Source: Bryobacteraceae bacterium | GTDB taxonomy: Bacteria; Acidobacteriota; Terriglobia; Bryobacterales; Bryobacteraceae | Assembly: GCA_030041035.1 (NCBI GenBank) | Contig: JASHOO010000170.1 | Location: forward strand, 1-33,699 | DNA length: 33,699 bases | Direction: 5' to 3' | Shown here: positions 17,338 through 26,301 of the stretch, one piece after another | Numbering within the stretch: position 1 is the first letter of the stretch | Layout: every line of letters starts with the position of its first letter | Made by a program: the position numbers and the translations under genes | The notes under the pieces: model-generated | Told to the model about the DNA's origin: nothing | Database searches by the model: none | The model's input: the letters and a program-made list of their open reading frames with translations, nothing else

Positions 17338-18876
17338 ATGAGCAGCTCGGGTGGACCGAAAGATCCGATTCTGCTGAAATCATCGATGACAAAGAAGCCG
17401 CATAGAGCTGCCGCGCCGATGATCGCCGTAGATCGCGGGAGTGAAAAGCCACTACACCGCCAGATCTACGACGCCTTTCGCGCGATGATCCTCGACCGCA
17501 GATTGGAATCCGGCCAGCAGATTCCATCCACGCGCGCCTTGGCCGATGAGCTGGGAATCTCACGGATTCCAGTCCTGGACGCCTATGCTCAGCTTCTAGC
17601 GGAAGGCTACATCGAAAGCCGTTCTGGGGCCGGTACGTTTGTGAAACGTTCGCTCTCGGATCAGTTTCCGAGCGTACGTCCGACGGCGCGGAGCGTTCTG
17701 AGCCATCCAGGCAACGAAGCCATCTCGCGATTGGCCAGGCTTCTGCCCGTGGAACGAACACCCTGGTTCCCGAGCTCCGGAGCTTTCAGCGTCGGGCAGA
17801 TCGCTTACGATCATTTTCCTTTTCGCGTCTGGTCCGACTTGGTTACGCGGCATGTGCGGAAAGTGCGCGTCAGCTCGATGAATTATGCCGACCCGATGGG
17901 CTCCAAGGAATTTCGCGAGGTGATCGCGGTTTATCTGCGAACCGCGCGAGCCGTTCGCTGCGACGCTTCTCAGATCATGATTGTCAGCGGTTCGCAGCAT
18001 GCATTGGATCTGTCGGCACGTGTCCTGCTCGAGTCTGATATTCCGGTGTGGATCGAGGAGCCCGGTTATGAATTGCTGCGGCACACGTTGCTTCTTTCCG
18101 GCTGCCGGCTCGTTCCTGTGCCCGTGGACAGCGAGGGACTGGATGTCGCTGCCGGCATGAGCCTGTGCCGGATCGCACGCGCGGCCTTTGTCACTCCCTC
18201 TCATCAATATCCGCTCGGTGCCACTATGAGCGCTGCGCGACGTCTGCAGTTGCTCGAGTGGGCGCATCGTCACAACGCCTGGATCGTCGAGGACGATTAT
18301 GACAGCGAATATCGATATGAAAGCATGCCCGTAGCATCCATGCAGGGACTGGATCCAGGCTTGCGCGTCATTTACATCGGAACTTTCAGCAAAACGCTCT
18401 TCCCTTCCTTGCGTCTCGGCTATATCGTAATTCCACCGCCGCTCATAGCACACTTTCTGGCAGTGCGCCGCGCCAACGATCTGTTTCCATCACACCTCTA
18501 TCAGGCCGCTCTCGCTGATTTCATTGAAGCGGGCCATTTCACACGGCACATCCGAAAAACCCGGCAGCTATATGCTGAGCGGCGCAATGCTCTGGCCCAA
18601 GCACTTCGCAAGGAGTTCGGCTCCGAGATCGAAATTCTCGGCGCGGAAGCCGGCATGCATCTGGTAGTCACGCTTCCACCGGGGCATTCCGACCAGAAGA
18701 TTGCGGCGCGGGCCGCACAGGACGGGCTCTGGCTGTGGCCCCTTTCCACTGCTTACAACGGCCCCAGTGTGCGTCAGGGCTTCATTCTCGGCTTCGGCGG
18801 AACGAGAGCGGCTGACATGCTCCATCAAGTGCGGCGGCTGCGTAAGGCTATTCGTGAAAGTGGTAATGACGCCTGA
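17338..18876 (+). CDS. MocR/PdxR-type regulator: GntR helix-turn-helix fused to a PLP aminotransferase-like domain
   Basis: A 512-residue chimeric regulator. Residues about 36-103 are a GntR-type winged helix (PLHRQIYDAFRAMIL, GQQIPSTRALADELGISRI, YIESRSGAGTFV). Residues about 140-505 form a fold-type I aminotransferase domain with GSQHALDL at 218-225, TPSHQYPLG at 286-294, the PLP-contacting VEDDYDSEYR at 317-326, and Lys352 in GTFSKTLFPSLRLGY as the Schiff-base lysine. MocR proteins sense PLP or amino compounds and control vitamin B6, GABA, taurine or polyamine genes. An in-frame Met at 17386 could also be the start. It lies between a GlcG-like gene and a large TonB-type receptor gene in the same direction, so it may control one or both. 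Confidence 0.93.
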   Translation: MSSSGGPKDPILLKSSMTKKPHRAAAPMIAVDRGSEKPLHRQIYDAFRAMILDRRLESGQQIPSTRALADELGISRIPVLDAYAQLLAEGYIESRSGAGTFVKRSLSDQFPSVRPTARSVLSHPGNEAISRLARLLPVERTPWFPSSGAFSVGQIAYDHFPFRVWSDLVTRHVRKVRVSSMNYADPMGSKEFREVIAVYLRTARAVRCDASQIMIVSGSQHALDLSARVLLESDIPVWIEEPGYELLRHTLLLSGCRLVPVPVDSEGLDVAAGMSLCRIARAAFVTPSHQYPLGATMSAARRLQLLEWAHRHNAWIVEDDYDSEYRYESMPVASMQGLDPGLRVIYIGTFSKTLFPSLRLGYIVIPPPLIAHFLAVRRANDLFPSHLYQAALADFIEAGHFTRHIRKTRQLYAERRNALAQALRKEFGSEIEILGAEAGMHLVVTLPPGHSDQKIAARAAQDGLWLWPLSTAYNGPSVRQGFILGFGGTRAADMLHQVRRLRKAIRESGNDA

Positions 18877-18890
18877 GCACGGAGTGGTCA

Positions 18891-18919
18891 TTGAGTTCGG
18901 AATTACGTTAGTGTAAAAT
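18891..18919 (+). promoter_or_regulatory. Candidate sigma-70 promoter of the second Oar-like receptor
   Basis: TTGAGT (18891-18896), exactly 17 bases, then TAAAAT (18914-18919). This is four of six and five of six matches to consensus. It begins 15 bases after the regulator's stop codon and would give a leader of about 145 bases before the ATG at 19071. Confidence 0.48.
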
Positions 18920-19070
18920 TTCAAAAATCAAGTAGCTCCTAACGGGCAATTTTGAGCCGCAAAGCCGGGTAAGCTCCTCATTTGGCTCCTTGGCCCCTTT
19001 TCATTCACTCGCAGTGTCTGCGAATTCCGGATGTCACGATCAATCGATTAACCGATCGAGGAGGATGAGT

Positions 19071-22000
19071 ATGCCCAATCGACAGACACGAGTTCCCTAC
19101 GCTTTTTTTGCGTCTTTGCTATTGCCCATCATCGCCTGTGCACAATCCACTTTCGGCGACATCCGGGGCACAACGCGCGATCCACAAGGTCTCGCGCTCC
19201 CTCATACAGTAGTAACTCTCCGAAATTTGGACGAGAATACCACCCGCTCTGCCATCAGCGACGACGTCGCTAACTTCCTGTTTGAGAATCTGAAGCCGGG
19301 CAACTATTCCATGACCGCGTACAAGGATGGGTTTGCCCCATCGCCGGTCACCACCGTGGAACTGGTCGCTCGCCAAAGCGCACGTGTAGATCTTTCGCTA
19401 TCGCTGGCGCAGGTGCAGCAAACCGTCAACGTAGAGGCTTTATCGGAACAGATCAACACGGAAAATGGCGTGGTCGGCGACACCCGGGGCAACGATCAGT
19501 TGTTAAACATGCCGCTCAACTTCCGGGCGCAAACCACCAGCCCGCTGGCGACGTTGGCTCTTTCGCCGAACGTGGTCACTGACAGCCAGGGAAATATCGC
19601 GGTCGGAGGCGCAACGTTTTCGCAAACCGGTTTCTCGGTCGACGGCATCTCTACTGCCGATGTTGTGCACAATGGCTCACTGCTGAACACGTATCCATCC
19701 TCAGAGGGGCTTGCAGAACTGAAAGTGACCGCGTTCAACAACAGTGCCGAATTTTCCCAAGTAGCCGACGTGACGTTCATCACCAAAAGCGGTACGAACC
19801 AGCTTCACGGCAGTCTGTTTGAGTATTTGCAAAACGACGTGCTGGACGCGACCATTCTGAACTTCAGTACCAAGGCACCCAAGCGGTTCAACACATTCGG
19901 GGGCAGTTTGGCCGGTCCCGTAACGTTTCCACATTTCTATAATGGCCGGGACAAGACGTTCTTCTTCATGGATTACGAGGGCAATCGGCGAAGAACGGCT
20001 AGCCCGGAACAGGACCTGGTGCCAACAGCGGCGGAGCGGGACGGGAATCTTAACGGGCTGCCAATCATCAGCCCGCAAACGGGCCAACCGACGAATGCCT
20101 TGATCGATCCTCTCAGCGGCTCGCCGTTTCCGAATAACACGATCCCCTTATCGCGGTTGAATCCGGTGTCCCTGAATCTGCTCAATGGATATTACCCTCT
20201 GCCCAATGTTCCTTCAGGAGGCAGCTACAACTACGAAGTTCTCCAATCCATTCCCTCGAATACCGACGGTTTTGACCTCAGAGTAGATCAGTACATCACT
20301 TCCACTCAGCAGGTCTATGCGCGGTTCAGTTGGAAAAATCTTTTGTCGCAAACGGGCCAATCGGGTCCTGTGAATCCGCTGCTACCGAACGATATCGATA
20401 CGGAGCACGATCGGAGTCTCATCGTTTCGTACAACTACGCCATTAACCGCAAGATGGTGAACGAATTTCGTTTCGGCTTCACGAACAACTTTCTCTATCA
20501 GGCGTTTCCGATCGAGGGCGCTGTGGCTGACAAGCAACTCGGGCTCACCGGCATGAGCTTCGCGAATCATCCCAACACGGGCGCGTTTCCGACATTCAAC
20601 TTCTCTGATGGTACCGGTTTCACGCAGATCGGTCGGGACAAGGACGGGCCCCAGGCATCTCGGACCTATCAGTTCACCGACAATCTGAGCCGTACCATGG
20701 GCAAACACACATTGCGTGTTGGTATGGATGTCCGCCATGTCTTTTACGAAACCGTTGTCCGATGGGGCCAGTCGGACGATTTTGGGGCATTCACGTTCAA
20801 CCAGGGCGTCTTTACCGGCAGTTCCTTCGGCGATTTCTTGCTGGGCGCGCCGAACACATCCTTCATTGTTGAGAGCAGTCCCAACACGAATGAGTCGGCT
20901 GTGCATTGGGGAACTTACGCGCAAGACACATGGCAGGTGAACGATCGGCTCACCGTGAATTTCGGATTGCGTTGGGAGCTGAACCCGCAATTTGCGGAAA
21001 ATACCGGCGATATTGCCAATTTCCTTCCCATCAATGGCGGCGAAGTGGTGGTGCCGGATATTCTCTTGAACAAAACGGTTCCCTCCAGTTCGCTGCTTCA
21101 AGCTAACTACAACGCCTTTCTGGTTTCTTTCAATGCCTGCCAGCTTGCCACCAGGAATATGTCGCTTCCTTGCTCCAAGGTGGTGACGGCAAGCCAAGCC
21201 GGCCTCCCTGCCAGCCTGCGTAACATCTACTGGCATGACTTTGACCCACGCGTAAGCTTCGCCTTCCGTCCATTTCGCGATAACAAAACTGTTTTTCGCG
21301 CCGGCTTCGGCATTTTCACCAACACGATGTTGGGGCCGCTGGCCTATACCTCCATTGGCATCCCGCTGGGCGCTCCTTATACCTACGTCAACGACAACAA
21401 CGGCGTCCCGCTGTTCACATTTCCGCGAACCTCACCCGCTAACCAACAGACACAGTATGGCGGAACCGGCTTCTACGACGCCATGAATCCGAATTTTAAA
21501 GATCCTCAGACCGCACAGTGGAACATGACCTTCGAACGCGAGTTGACGCCGTCAATGGCTATTCGCATCAGCTATGCGGGGATGAACTCGTATCGTTTAA
21601 ACGTGACGGAAGATTACAATGCAATTCCACCGAGCACGCAGCCTTACGTCCCGAGTCCATACGTCGATCCGCGCGCTCCATATCAAAATTGGGTGCAGCT
21701 CTACGTTAGTCAGAACGCCGGTTTTGCAAACTACCAGGGTGGCTCCGTTGAAATTACCCATCGGCTTTCGCACGGATTGTACTTCCAGGCTAACTACACC
21801 CTCCAAAAGGATCTGAGCGACGCGCAAGGCGATGCGCCGGGCGGCTTTGTTCCGGAAGTGCTTCTGTTTACGCCTACCGCCGATCAATTCGATCTGCGCC
21901 TAGGACGGGGGAATCTCGCCGGAATGCCGCGGCAGCGGTTTTTGCTGACGGGTACGTATCAGTTGCCGTTTGGGTCGAAACGTGAGTGGTCGAGTAAGAA

Positions 22001-22499
22001 CAAATTCATTAACAGTGCGTTGGGTGGCTGGGACTTGAACACGATTACGCTAATGCAAACCGGACCGTGGCTCACACCGACTATCAGCCCCACGGCCGAT
22101 CAGTCCAATACCGACATTGTTGGGCGTGGCGGCATCACCCTGCGCCCGGACGAGATCGGGAATCCTTATTCGAACGTCAGCGGCGATCTTGAGTGGAACC
22201 TTAACGCGTTCGCTCCCACGCCGGCGAATGCCGGCCGAATCGGGAACGCGGGCGTGGGAATTTTGCAAGGCCCAGGAACAATTGCCGTGTCGGCGGGGCT
22301 AGCCAAAATTTTTCAGGTTCGGGAGCAGCTTCGATTCCGCTTTGAAGCGACATTCACGAATGCCCTGAATCATACTAACTTTGCCCCACCAGCGTCGGAT
22401 GTCAGCAGCCCAGCGACATTCGGCATTTTACAGTCGGCGCAGACTGCCGGGCAGGGCGGCAACCGGACAGGGCAACTGGCGTTACGCATGGATTTTTGA
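19071..22499 (+). CDS. Oar-like TonB-dependent receptor with N-terminal carboxypeptidase-regulatory domain
   Basis: 1142 residues from the ATG at 19071, which has GAGGAGG six bases upstream; the in-frame Met codons at 18990 and 19065 are less likely. It has a signal peptide at 1-25 (FASLLLPIIACAQ) and a carboxypeptidase-regulatory-like beta-sandwich at about 28-115 (GDIRGTTRDPQGLALPHTVV, LFENLKPGNYSMTAYKDGF). A plug domain follows (GNIAVGGATFSQTGFSVDGIS, TKSGTNQLHGSLFEYLQND), then a large barrel ending FRFEATFTNALNHTNF and the terminal Phe of an outer-membrane protein. It should import or anchor a large ligand using TonB energy. The ABM/zinc-ribbon gene 33 bases downstream is probably in the same transcript, and a MocR regulator lies immediately upstream, which points to an amine or amino-acid-related ligand. 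That last step is inference. Confidence 0.93.
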   Translation: MPNRQTRVPYAFFASLLLPIIACAQSTFGDIRGTTRDPQGLALPHTVVTLRNLDENTTRSAISDDVANFLFENLKPGNYSMTAYKDGFAPSPVTTVELVARQSARVDLSLSLAQVQQTVNVEALSEQINTENGVVGDTRGNDQLLNMPLNFRAQTTSPLATLALSPNVVTDSQGNIAVGGATFSQTGFSVDGISTADVVHNGSLLNTYPSSEGLAELKVTAFNNSAEFSQVADVTFITKSGTNQLHGSLFEYLQNDVLDATILNFSTKAPKRFNTFGGSLAGPVTFPHFYNGRDKTFFFMDYEGNRRRTASPEQDLVPTAAERDGNLNGLPIISPQTGQPTNALIDPLSGSPFPNNTIPLSRLNPVSLNLLNGYYPLPNVPSGGSYNYEVLQSIPSNTDGFDLRVDQYITSTQQVYARFSWKNLLSQTGQSGPVNPLLPNDIDTEHDRSLIVSYNYAINRKMVNEFRFGFTNNFLYQAFPIEGAVADKQLGLTGMSFANHPNTGAFPTFNFSDGTGFTQIGRDKDGPQASRTYQFTDNLSRTMGKHTLRVGMDVRHVFYETVVRWGQSDDFGAFTFNQGVFTGSSFGDFLLGAPNTSFIVESSPNTNESAVHWGTYAQDTWQVNDRLTVNFGLRWELNPQFAENTGDIANFLPINGGEVVVPDILLNKTVPSSSLLQANYNAFLVSFNACQLATRNMSLPCSKVVTASQAGLPASLRNIYWHDFDPRVSFAFRPFRDNKTVFRAGFGIFTNTMLGPLAYTSIGIPLGAPYTYVNDNNGVPLFTFPRTSPANQQTQYGGTGFYDAMNPNFKDPQTAQWNMTFERELTPSMAIRISYAGMNSYRLNVTEDYNAIPPSTQPYVPSPYVDPRAPYQNWVQLYVSQNAGFANYQGGSVEITHRLSHGLYFQANYTLQKDLSDAQGDAPGGFVPEVLLFTPTADQFDLRLGRGNLAGMPRQRFLLTGTYQLPFGSKREWSSKNKFINSALGGWDLNTITLMQTGPWLTPTISPTADQSNTDIVGRGGITLRPDEIGNPYSNVSGDLEWNLNAFAPTPANAGRIGNAGVGILQGPGTIAVSAGLAKIFQVREQLRFRFEATFTNALNHTNFAPPASDVSSPATFGILQSAQTAGQGGNRTGQLALRMDF

Positions 22500-22531
22500 G
22501 AATACCCAATTCGACAGCCTAAGGAGATGCA

Positions 22532-23032
22532 ATGCCAATTTACCAAAGCATGCAGAGAGTGCGCTTCTCGAGCCCGGACGGCTATGAGAAATTCAAGTTG
22601 CTGTTCGGAGAGGTGCGCAATCAATTGAAGACATTACCGGGATTCTTGCACCTTACCTGGTGGGTTCATCCAAAAGACCCTTCCTGGTACAACGAAGTCA
22701 GCATCTGGACCAGCTTTGAAGCACTTCGCGAGTGGCACATGAACGGCTACCACAAGCAAGCCAAAGAGTGGGCCGTCCGGAGCGGCGCCATCATGGAAGA
22801 CATCATCACCAACTTCGAGCTGAAGAATACGCGCTTGATCCGCGTGTGTCCCTGTTGCGCTCTGATCACCGACAAGGCTTACGACCTTCATTATGAACAG
22901 AAGGCGCTGGCCGAGTTGTGTCCCAAGTGCGGCTTTCAATTCCCGGTGATGCCCGAGAGTTCCGATAGTACCGCGGTGTTTCGGGATGTCGACTCGCCCG
23001 TCCCCGTGCCCTTGGCAAAAGCGGGCGATTAG
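22532..23032 (+). CDS. ABM-fold (DUF3291-like) protein with a C-terminal zinc ribbon
   Basis: A 166-residue protein with AAGGAG at 22520-22525 before the ATG. Residues 1-95 look like an antibiotic-biosynthesis-monooxygenase type ferredoxin-like barrel (YQSMQRVRFSSPDGYEKF, LPGFLHLTWWVHPKDPSWYNEVSIWTSFEAL, FxxHM). Residues 104-137 form a rubredoxin-like zinc ribbon with Cys106, Cys108, Cys109, Cys130 and Cys133 (VCPCCAL...LCPKCGF). ABM-fold proteins include quinone-forming monooxygenases, haem-degrading enzymes and many sensors; the metal ribbon is an unusual addition. Co-expression with the upstream receptor is likely from the 32-base gap and absence of a terminator. No signal peptide is present, so it acts in the cytoplasm. 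The reaction is unknown. Confidence 0.72.
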   Translation: MPIYQSMQRVRFSSPDGYEKFKLLFGEVRNQLKTLPGFLHLTWWVHPKDPSWYNEVSIWTSFEALREWHMNGYHKQAKEWAVRSGAIMEDIITNFELKNTRLIRVCPCCALITDKAYDLHYEQKALAELCPKCGFQFPVMPESSDSTAVFRDVDSPVPVPLAKAGD

Positions 23033-23125
23033 CGCTGTGGCGGGAGTGGGGCTTGAGTCTGTAGCTGACGTAGCATTCAGTTTAGCCGGAACGGGGCTTG
23101 CGCCGGCCCCTGAGAGACTTTGGTT

Positions 23126-23627
23126 TTAATCCCTCGCTGCTCGCGCCAATCGCGTTCTGAGATTCAAATGGACGTATTGCCGAATCGTGAGGTGGTCTGG
23201 CTCCGGCTCCCAAGACACCGCGTTCGCGTAAATTGACACCGAGGTCGCCGGTGGCGGTATCGAAGCATCCCAAATCAGCCATTCACCTCCGCTTTCGAGG
23301 ACGCGGTAAGCTTCGGCAGAGACCTTCTCATGGATTAGCGGGCCTCATGAACATCCGGGAGAAAAATGCCGTTACCGTGTGAAATCTGTTCTTGGGGAAC
23401 TTCAGATCGGAGGCATCCATCACGATTTTGAGAAACCCTGCAGGGGCGTCGTCCAATTCCTTCATCGAAATGTCGATCGCGACGACTTGCTGACCCTTCA
23501 GCCGACCGTGCCCCGACAACACCCCGAGATCGAGGATTCACCTGGAGGCCACAAAATCCGGAATCACAATCTCCTCACGCTCGATTTCGGCGCGTGACGA
23601 TTGAGCACGGTTGGCTGCCGCAACCAT
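23126..23627 (-). pseudogene. Class I SAM-dependent methyltransferase, multiply disrupted
   Basis: From an ATG at 23627 the minus strand reads EIEREEIVIPDFVASR, a TGA stop (23540-23538), then in the same frame ILDLGVLSGHGRL (the glycine-rich SAM motif I), QQVVAIDIS, MDASDLKFPKNRFHTVTAFF. A frameshift near 23340 then leads to HEKVSAEAYRVLESGGEWLIWDASIPPP, and a WEPEPDHLTIRQY segment precedes a stop at 23126. The order is that of a small class I methyltransferase, but it has one nonsense codon, at least one frameshift and a deformed C-terminus. It is convergent with the ABM/zinc-ribbon gene. Confidence 0.68.
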
Positions 23628-23701
23628 GAACCAAACGCACTGCCTCCGAGTCATTGACAGCGTATAAAAGGCATTGCGGGAAGAACTAAATCGACTTAGG
23701 G

Positions 23702-25567
23702 TTAATTCGTGAGTGCTTGGTTGAGGATCTGGCCGACAGCCCGATGGGCTTCTTTGATCGCCGTGGTGTGGTCTGGCGCGCCGGACAGGTCAGTGTTGGC
23801 AAAGGCGATTCTTCCGAACGGAGCACGCCGAAGAATCTCACGCGGGGCGGGGTTCCCGTCCTTGCCAAAGAAGAAGCCCGGTTGCGGGCTCACGTAAGCG
23901 TGGCCCCAACGGTTGAGGATGATGCCGGCAATGTCCCGCTGCGCATCGAAACCTGACGCCGAAAACATTTCCTGGAGTTGCTCGCGAATCCTCCCCTCAT
24001 AATCCCGAAATGAAGTGGATAGAAGCTCCGCTCTCCCACGGTTTCCCTGCTGCTCAAGAGGTAAACCGGCATAATGAAAAAGGACCTTTAGAGTCAAAAT
24101 CACCGGGGAGTCCGGTCCGATTGCTTTGTCGTCCGTTGAGAACGTGGGCACCTTTCGGACAGCGGTAGAGTCGCCGAAGCCCTCGAACCATCGGGCGCTT
24201 GAAACGCCAAGCTTATAGAGGAAGCGCCAATTGCGCACCGCTACATTAGCCATCAGACAGGGTGAACGGTAAAACTGCGAATAGGCCTCCCGTTGTGCCG
24301 AAGGCAGGTCGCGAACGGCGTACTTCGTGCTCCACGACCCACCCGCCATCACTACCGATCGCGCCTTCAGGCGATAAACCTTCCCCTCACGCGTGTACGT
24401 CACGCGCACGGACCTCGATACCTCGGGATTTCCATCATGCCCAACACCAACCACTGTTGCCGCCACACGAATCCGTGTGGTCTGGCCTTCGCGGTCGAGC
24501 GCGGCAAAATCCACGTTGTTACGGCAAACTGCGGATAATGTGCGGGGACCGGTGATCGAGTGGGGAATCAGAGTCTTCACGAGCAAACGGCTAATGCCGG
24601 CATTACCTCCAGGGAAGGAATGCACTTGCGCATTGGGGTGCTCCGATTCGGGCGATTCTCCCGCCCAGGAATATGGGGCGTAGGCGGACAGAACATCCGG
24701 TCCCGCACCGTGTCCACCGCCTTCATCGAGGAAGAACGTCCGGATCGTCGCGCGGCTCAGACCGAATTCCTGAATCAAATGTTCTTCGATGGTCATGCTA
24801 TCTAACTTGCGGGATTTCTCATCGCCAGGGTGGTCGAACGGGAGGCCGCCCCGGTCGCGTTTTCGTTCCGCGTACTTCAGAAGCTCCGCCCGCGTCGAAT
24901 CTGCGATCGGCGCTCCTCTAAACTTTTTCGCCCATGGGTCGATTAGCCACATTCCAGGCCTCTGCCCGAATTTAGCTCCAAAGTAGAATCCCATTGGCCC
25001 TCTCGTGTCTTCAAAGCTCACGCCCAGTGGAATCTCCGGCGAGGAAACGGCCCACGTTTGATAGGTAAACTCACGGCTATCCAAACCGATCAAATCGTAA
25101 AAATTCCCGATAAAGCTATGCGAGTACGGAACTGTAAAATGATCGGATCCCTGCGGAGCCATAAGCCGTTTGCCGTCCACTACAAACTCATTGCGCTTGG
25201 CCTCGCCGCCGAAGATTGGGTGATTTTCAAGGATGAGACAGCGCAGCTTCGGCCCTCCTTGCTTCGTGAGAAAGAGCGCTGCCGCGAGCCCACTGATCCC
25301 TCCGCCCACGATGACGCAATCAAACAATTCCCCAGTGTCGATCGCATACTCCGGGGGCGACTCAAAAACGTGATCGCGGAGTTGATGACCGGCTTTGACG
25401 ACCTCGAAGGTGTTTCCGTTTGAATCGGAATAATCACCCACGCCCCCATATCCAGTCCAATCCTCGCGCCCCAACAGTTGCTTTGGCGTCAACGATTCAA
25501 GCAACAGGCTGCCGGAAGCCAGCAGCGTGGAATCTAAAAAGTCTCGGCGGCAGATCTGTTGATTCAT
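23702..25567 (-). CDS. FAD-dependent oxidoreductase of the spermidine dehydrogenase-like family
   Basis: 621 residues from the Met at 25567 (MNQQICRRDFLDSTLLASGS); an in-frame GTG at 25612 would add 15 residues. RRDFL plus a hydrophobic stretch suggests a Tat-type or short leader, so the enzyme is probably periplasmic. Residues 83-100 carry the dinucleotide-binding motif GGGISG followed by ENHPIFGGEAKRNEF, which is characteristic of spermidine dehydrogenase-like proteins (SpdH). RLMAPQGSDHF, DEGGGHGAGPDVLSAY, FPGGNAGISRLLV and the C-terminal RIAFANTDLSGAPDHTTAIKEAHRAV, which closes the FAD site, complete the family layout. SpdH cleaves spermidine to diaminopropane and aminobutanal with an external electron acceptor. 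The substrate of this homologue is not certain. No cytochrome partner is adjacent. Confidence 0.85.
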   Translation of the reverse strand: MNQQICRRDFLDSTLLASGSLLLESLTPKQLLGREDWTGYGGVGDYSDSNGNTFEVVKAGHQLRDHVFESPPEYAIDTGELFDCVIVGGGISGLAAALFLTKQGGPKLRCLILENHPIFGGEAKRNEFVVDGKRLMAPQGSDHFTVPYSHSFIGNFYDLIGLDSREFTYQTWAVSSPEIPLGVSFEDTRGPMGFYFGAKFGQRPGMWLIDPWAKKFRGAPIADSTRAELLKYAERKRDRGGLPFDHPGDEKSRKLDSMTIEEHLIQEFGLSRATIRTFFLDEGGGHGAGPDVLSAYAPYSWAGESPESEHPNAQVHSFPGGNAGISRLLVKTLIPHSITGPRTLSAVCRNNVDFAALDREGQTTRIRVAATVVGVGHDGNPEVSRSVRVTYTREGKVYRLKARSVVMAGGSWSTKYAVRDLPSAQREAYSQFYRSPCLMANVAVRNWRFLYKLGVSSARWFEGFGDSTAVRKVPTFSTDDKAIGPDSPVILTLKVLFHYAGLPLEQQGNRGRAELLSTSFRDYEGRIREQLQEMFSASGFDAQRDIAGIILNRWGHAYVSPQPGFFFGKDGNPAPREILRRAPFGRIAFANTDLSGAPDHTTAIKEAHRAVGQILNQALTN

Positions 25568-25860
25568 GCCCAATGTCTTCTCGTATTGGTCGTTTCCTCC
25601 TGACGCGGACACCTCAAACCTCCGACACCCGGATAATCGCCGGGATCCTCATTCCGGCACCAACACTTGTACGCACTTCACTCACAAACCTAGATGCACT
25701 TTGCTAGTCTCGTCCTACGTTCCAGTAGCGTGGCACGCGACGATTTCAAAACCATTCGAATCTAGACTACCTTAATAAACTACTTTGACTCAACAGAACG
25801 CACTCTGGCTTCCGGCCCCAGCCAAGCTATGCCCTCGAGAACTGGCCAACCTGGTCCGTT

Positions 25861-26137
25861 TTGCGGAGTTCGTTTCTGCCTCAGCGATCGGGAGCGGGTG
25901 GTTTACGAAATGACCGAGTGCACTTCCGCTGGCGAGACTCGCAAGACCACAACCAGATCAAAGAGATGTCACTGGGGGCAGTCGAGTTCATCCGCCGGTT
26001 CCTCCTCCATGTGCTCCCCAGCGGGTTCGTCAAGGTGCGACAGTTCGGATTTCTTTCCAACCGCAATCGAAAGAAGATGGTCCGGCGCTGCCGCGAAGTC
26101 CTGCCAGCGTCCTCGGCGGAAGGCATCATCATGGGTC
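25861..26137 (+). pseudogene. IS91-family transposase, C-terminal fragment
   Basis: The frame reads DRVHFRWRDSQDHNQIKEMSL, then AVEFIRRFLLHVLPSGFVKVRQFGFLSN and MVRRCREVL, the conserved C-terminus of IS91-type HUH transposases just downstream of the second catalytic Tyr region. The catalytic part upstream is absent or too degraded to read (before about 25880), and the sequence after about 26130 is unrelated. It is a relic in the same orientation as the N-terminal fragment at 14121-14340. Confidence 0.7.
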
Positions 26138-26236
26138 GGGATCGCCTCTTAAAACGAGTGGAGGTGGCCGGGACGTACTGGCCCCTTAACCACATTGAGC
26201 TCATCATCATTGATGGGGCGGAGCGTCGTAACCGCA

Positions 26237-26272
26237 AGAGAAAACAGCCGAGGGGATTTCCCCTCAGCTGTT
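26237..26272 (-). terminator. Strong intrinsic terminator of the minus-strand unit
   Basis: A near-perfect hairpin (26243-26272) with 13 of 14 paired positions and a GGGG-ATTT-CCCC apex. On the minus strand it is followed by TTTT and a pyrimidine-rich run. It lies 30 bases after the stop of the secreted-protein gene at 26302. Confidence 0.82.
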
Positions 26273-26301
26273 ATGTCGGACTCAGGATGACGCCGGTCGC
26301 T

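Noticed and set aside
20382-21236. 284-residue minus-strand open frame inside the second receptor
   Set aside because: Antisense shadow; the plus-strand receptor is continuous through it with all expected motifs.
23041-23130. Terminator after the ABM/zinc-ribbon gene (GGGGC 23093-23097 with GCCCC 23106-23110, T run at 23124)
   Set aside because: Only five base pairs and 13 bases between stem and T run; too weak to annotate.
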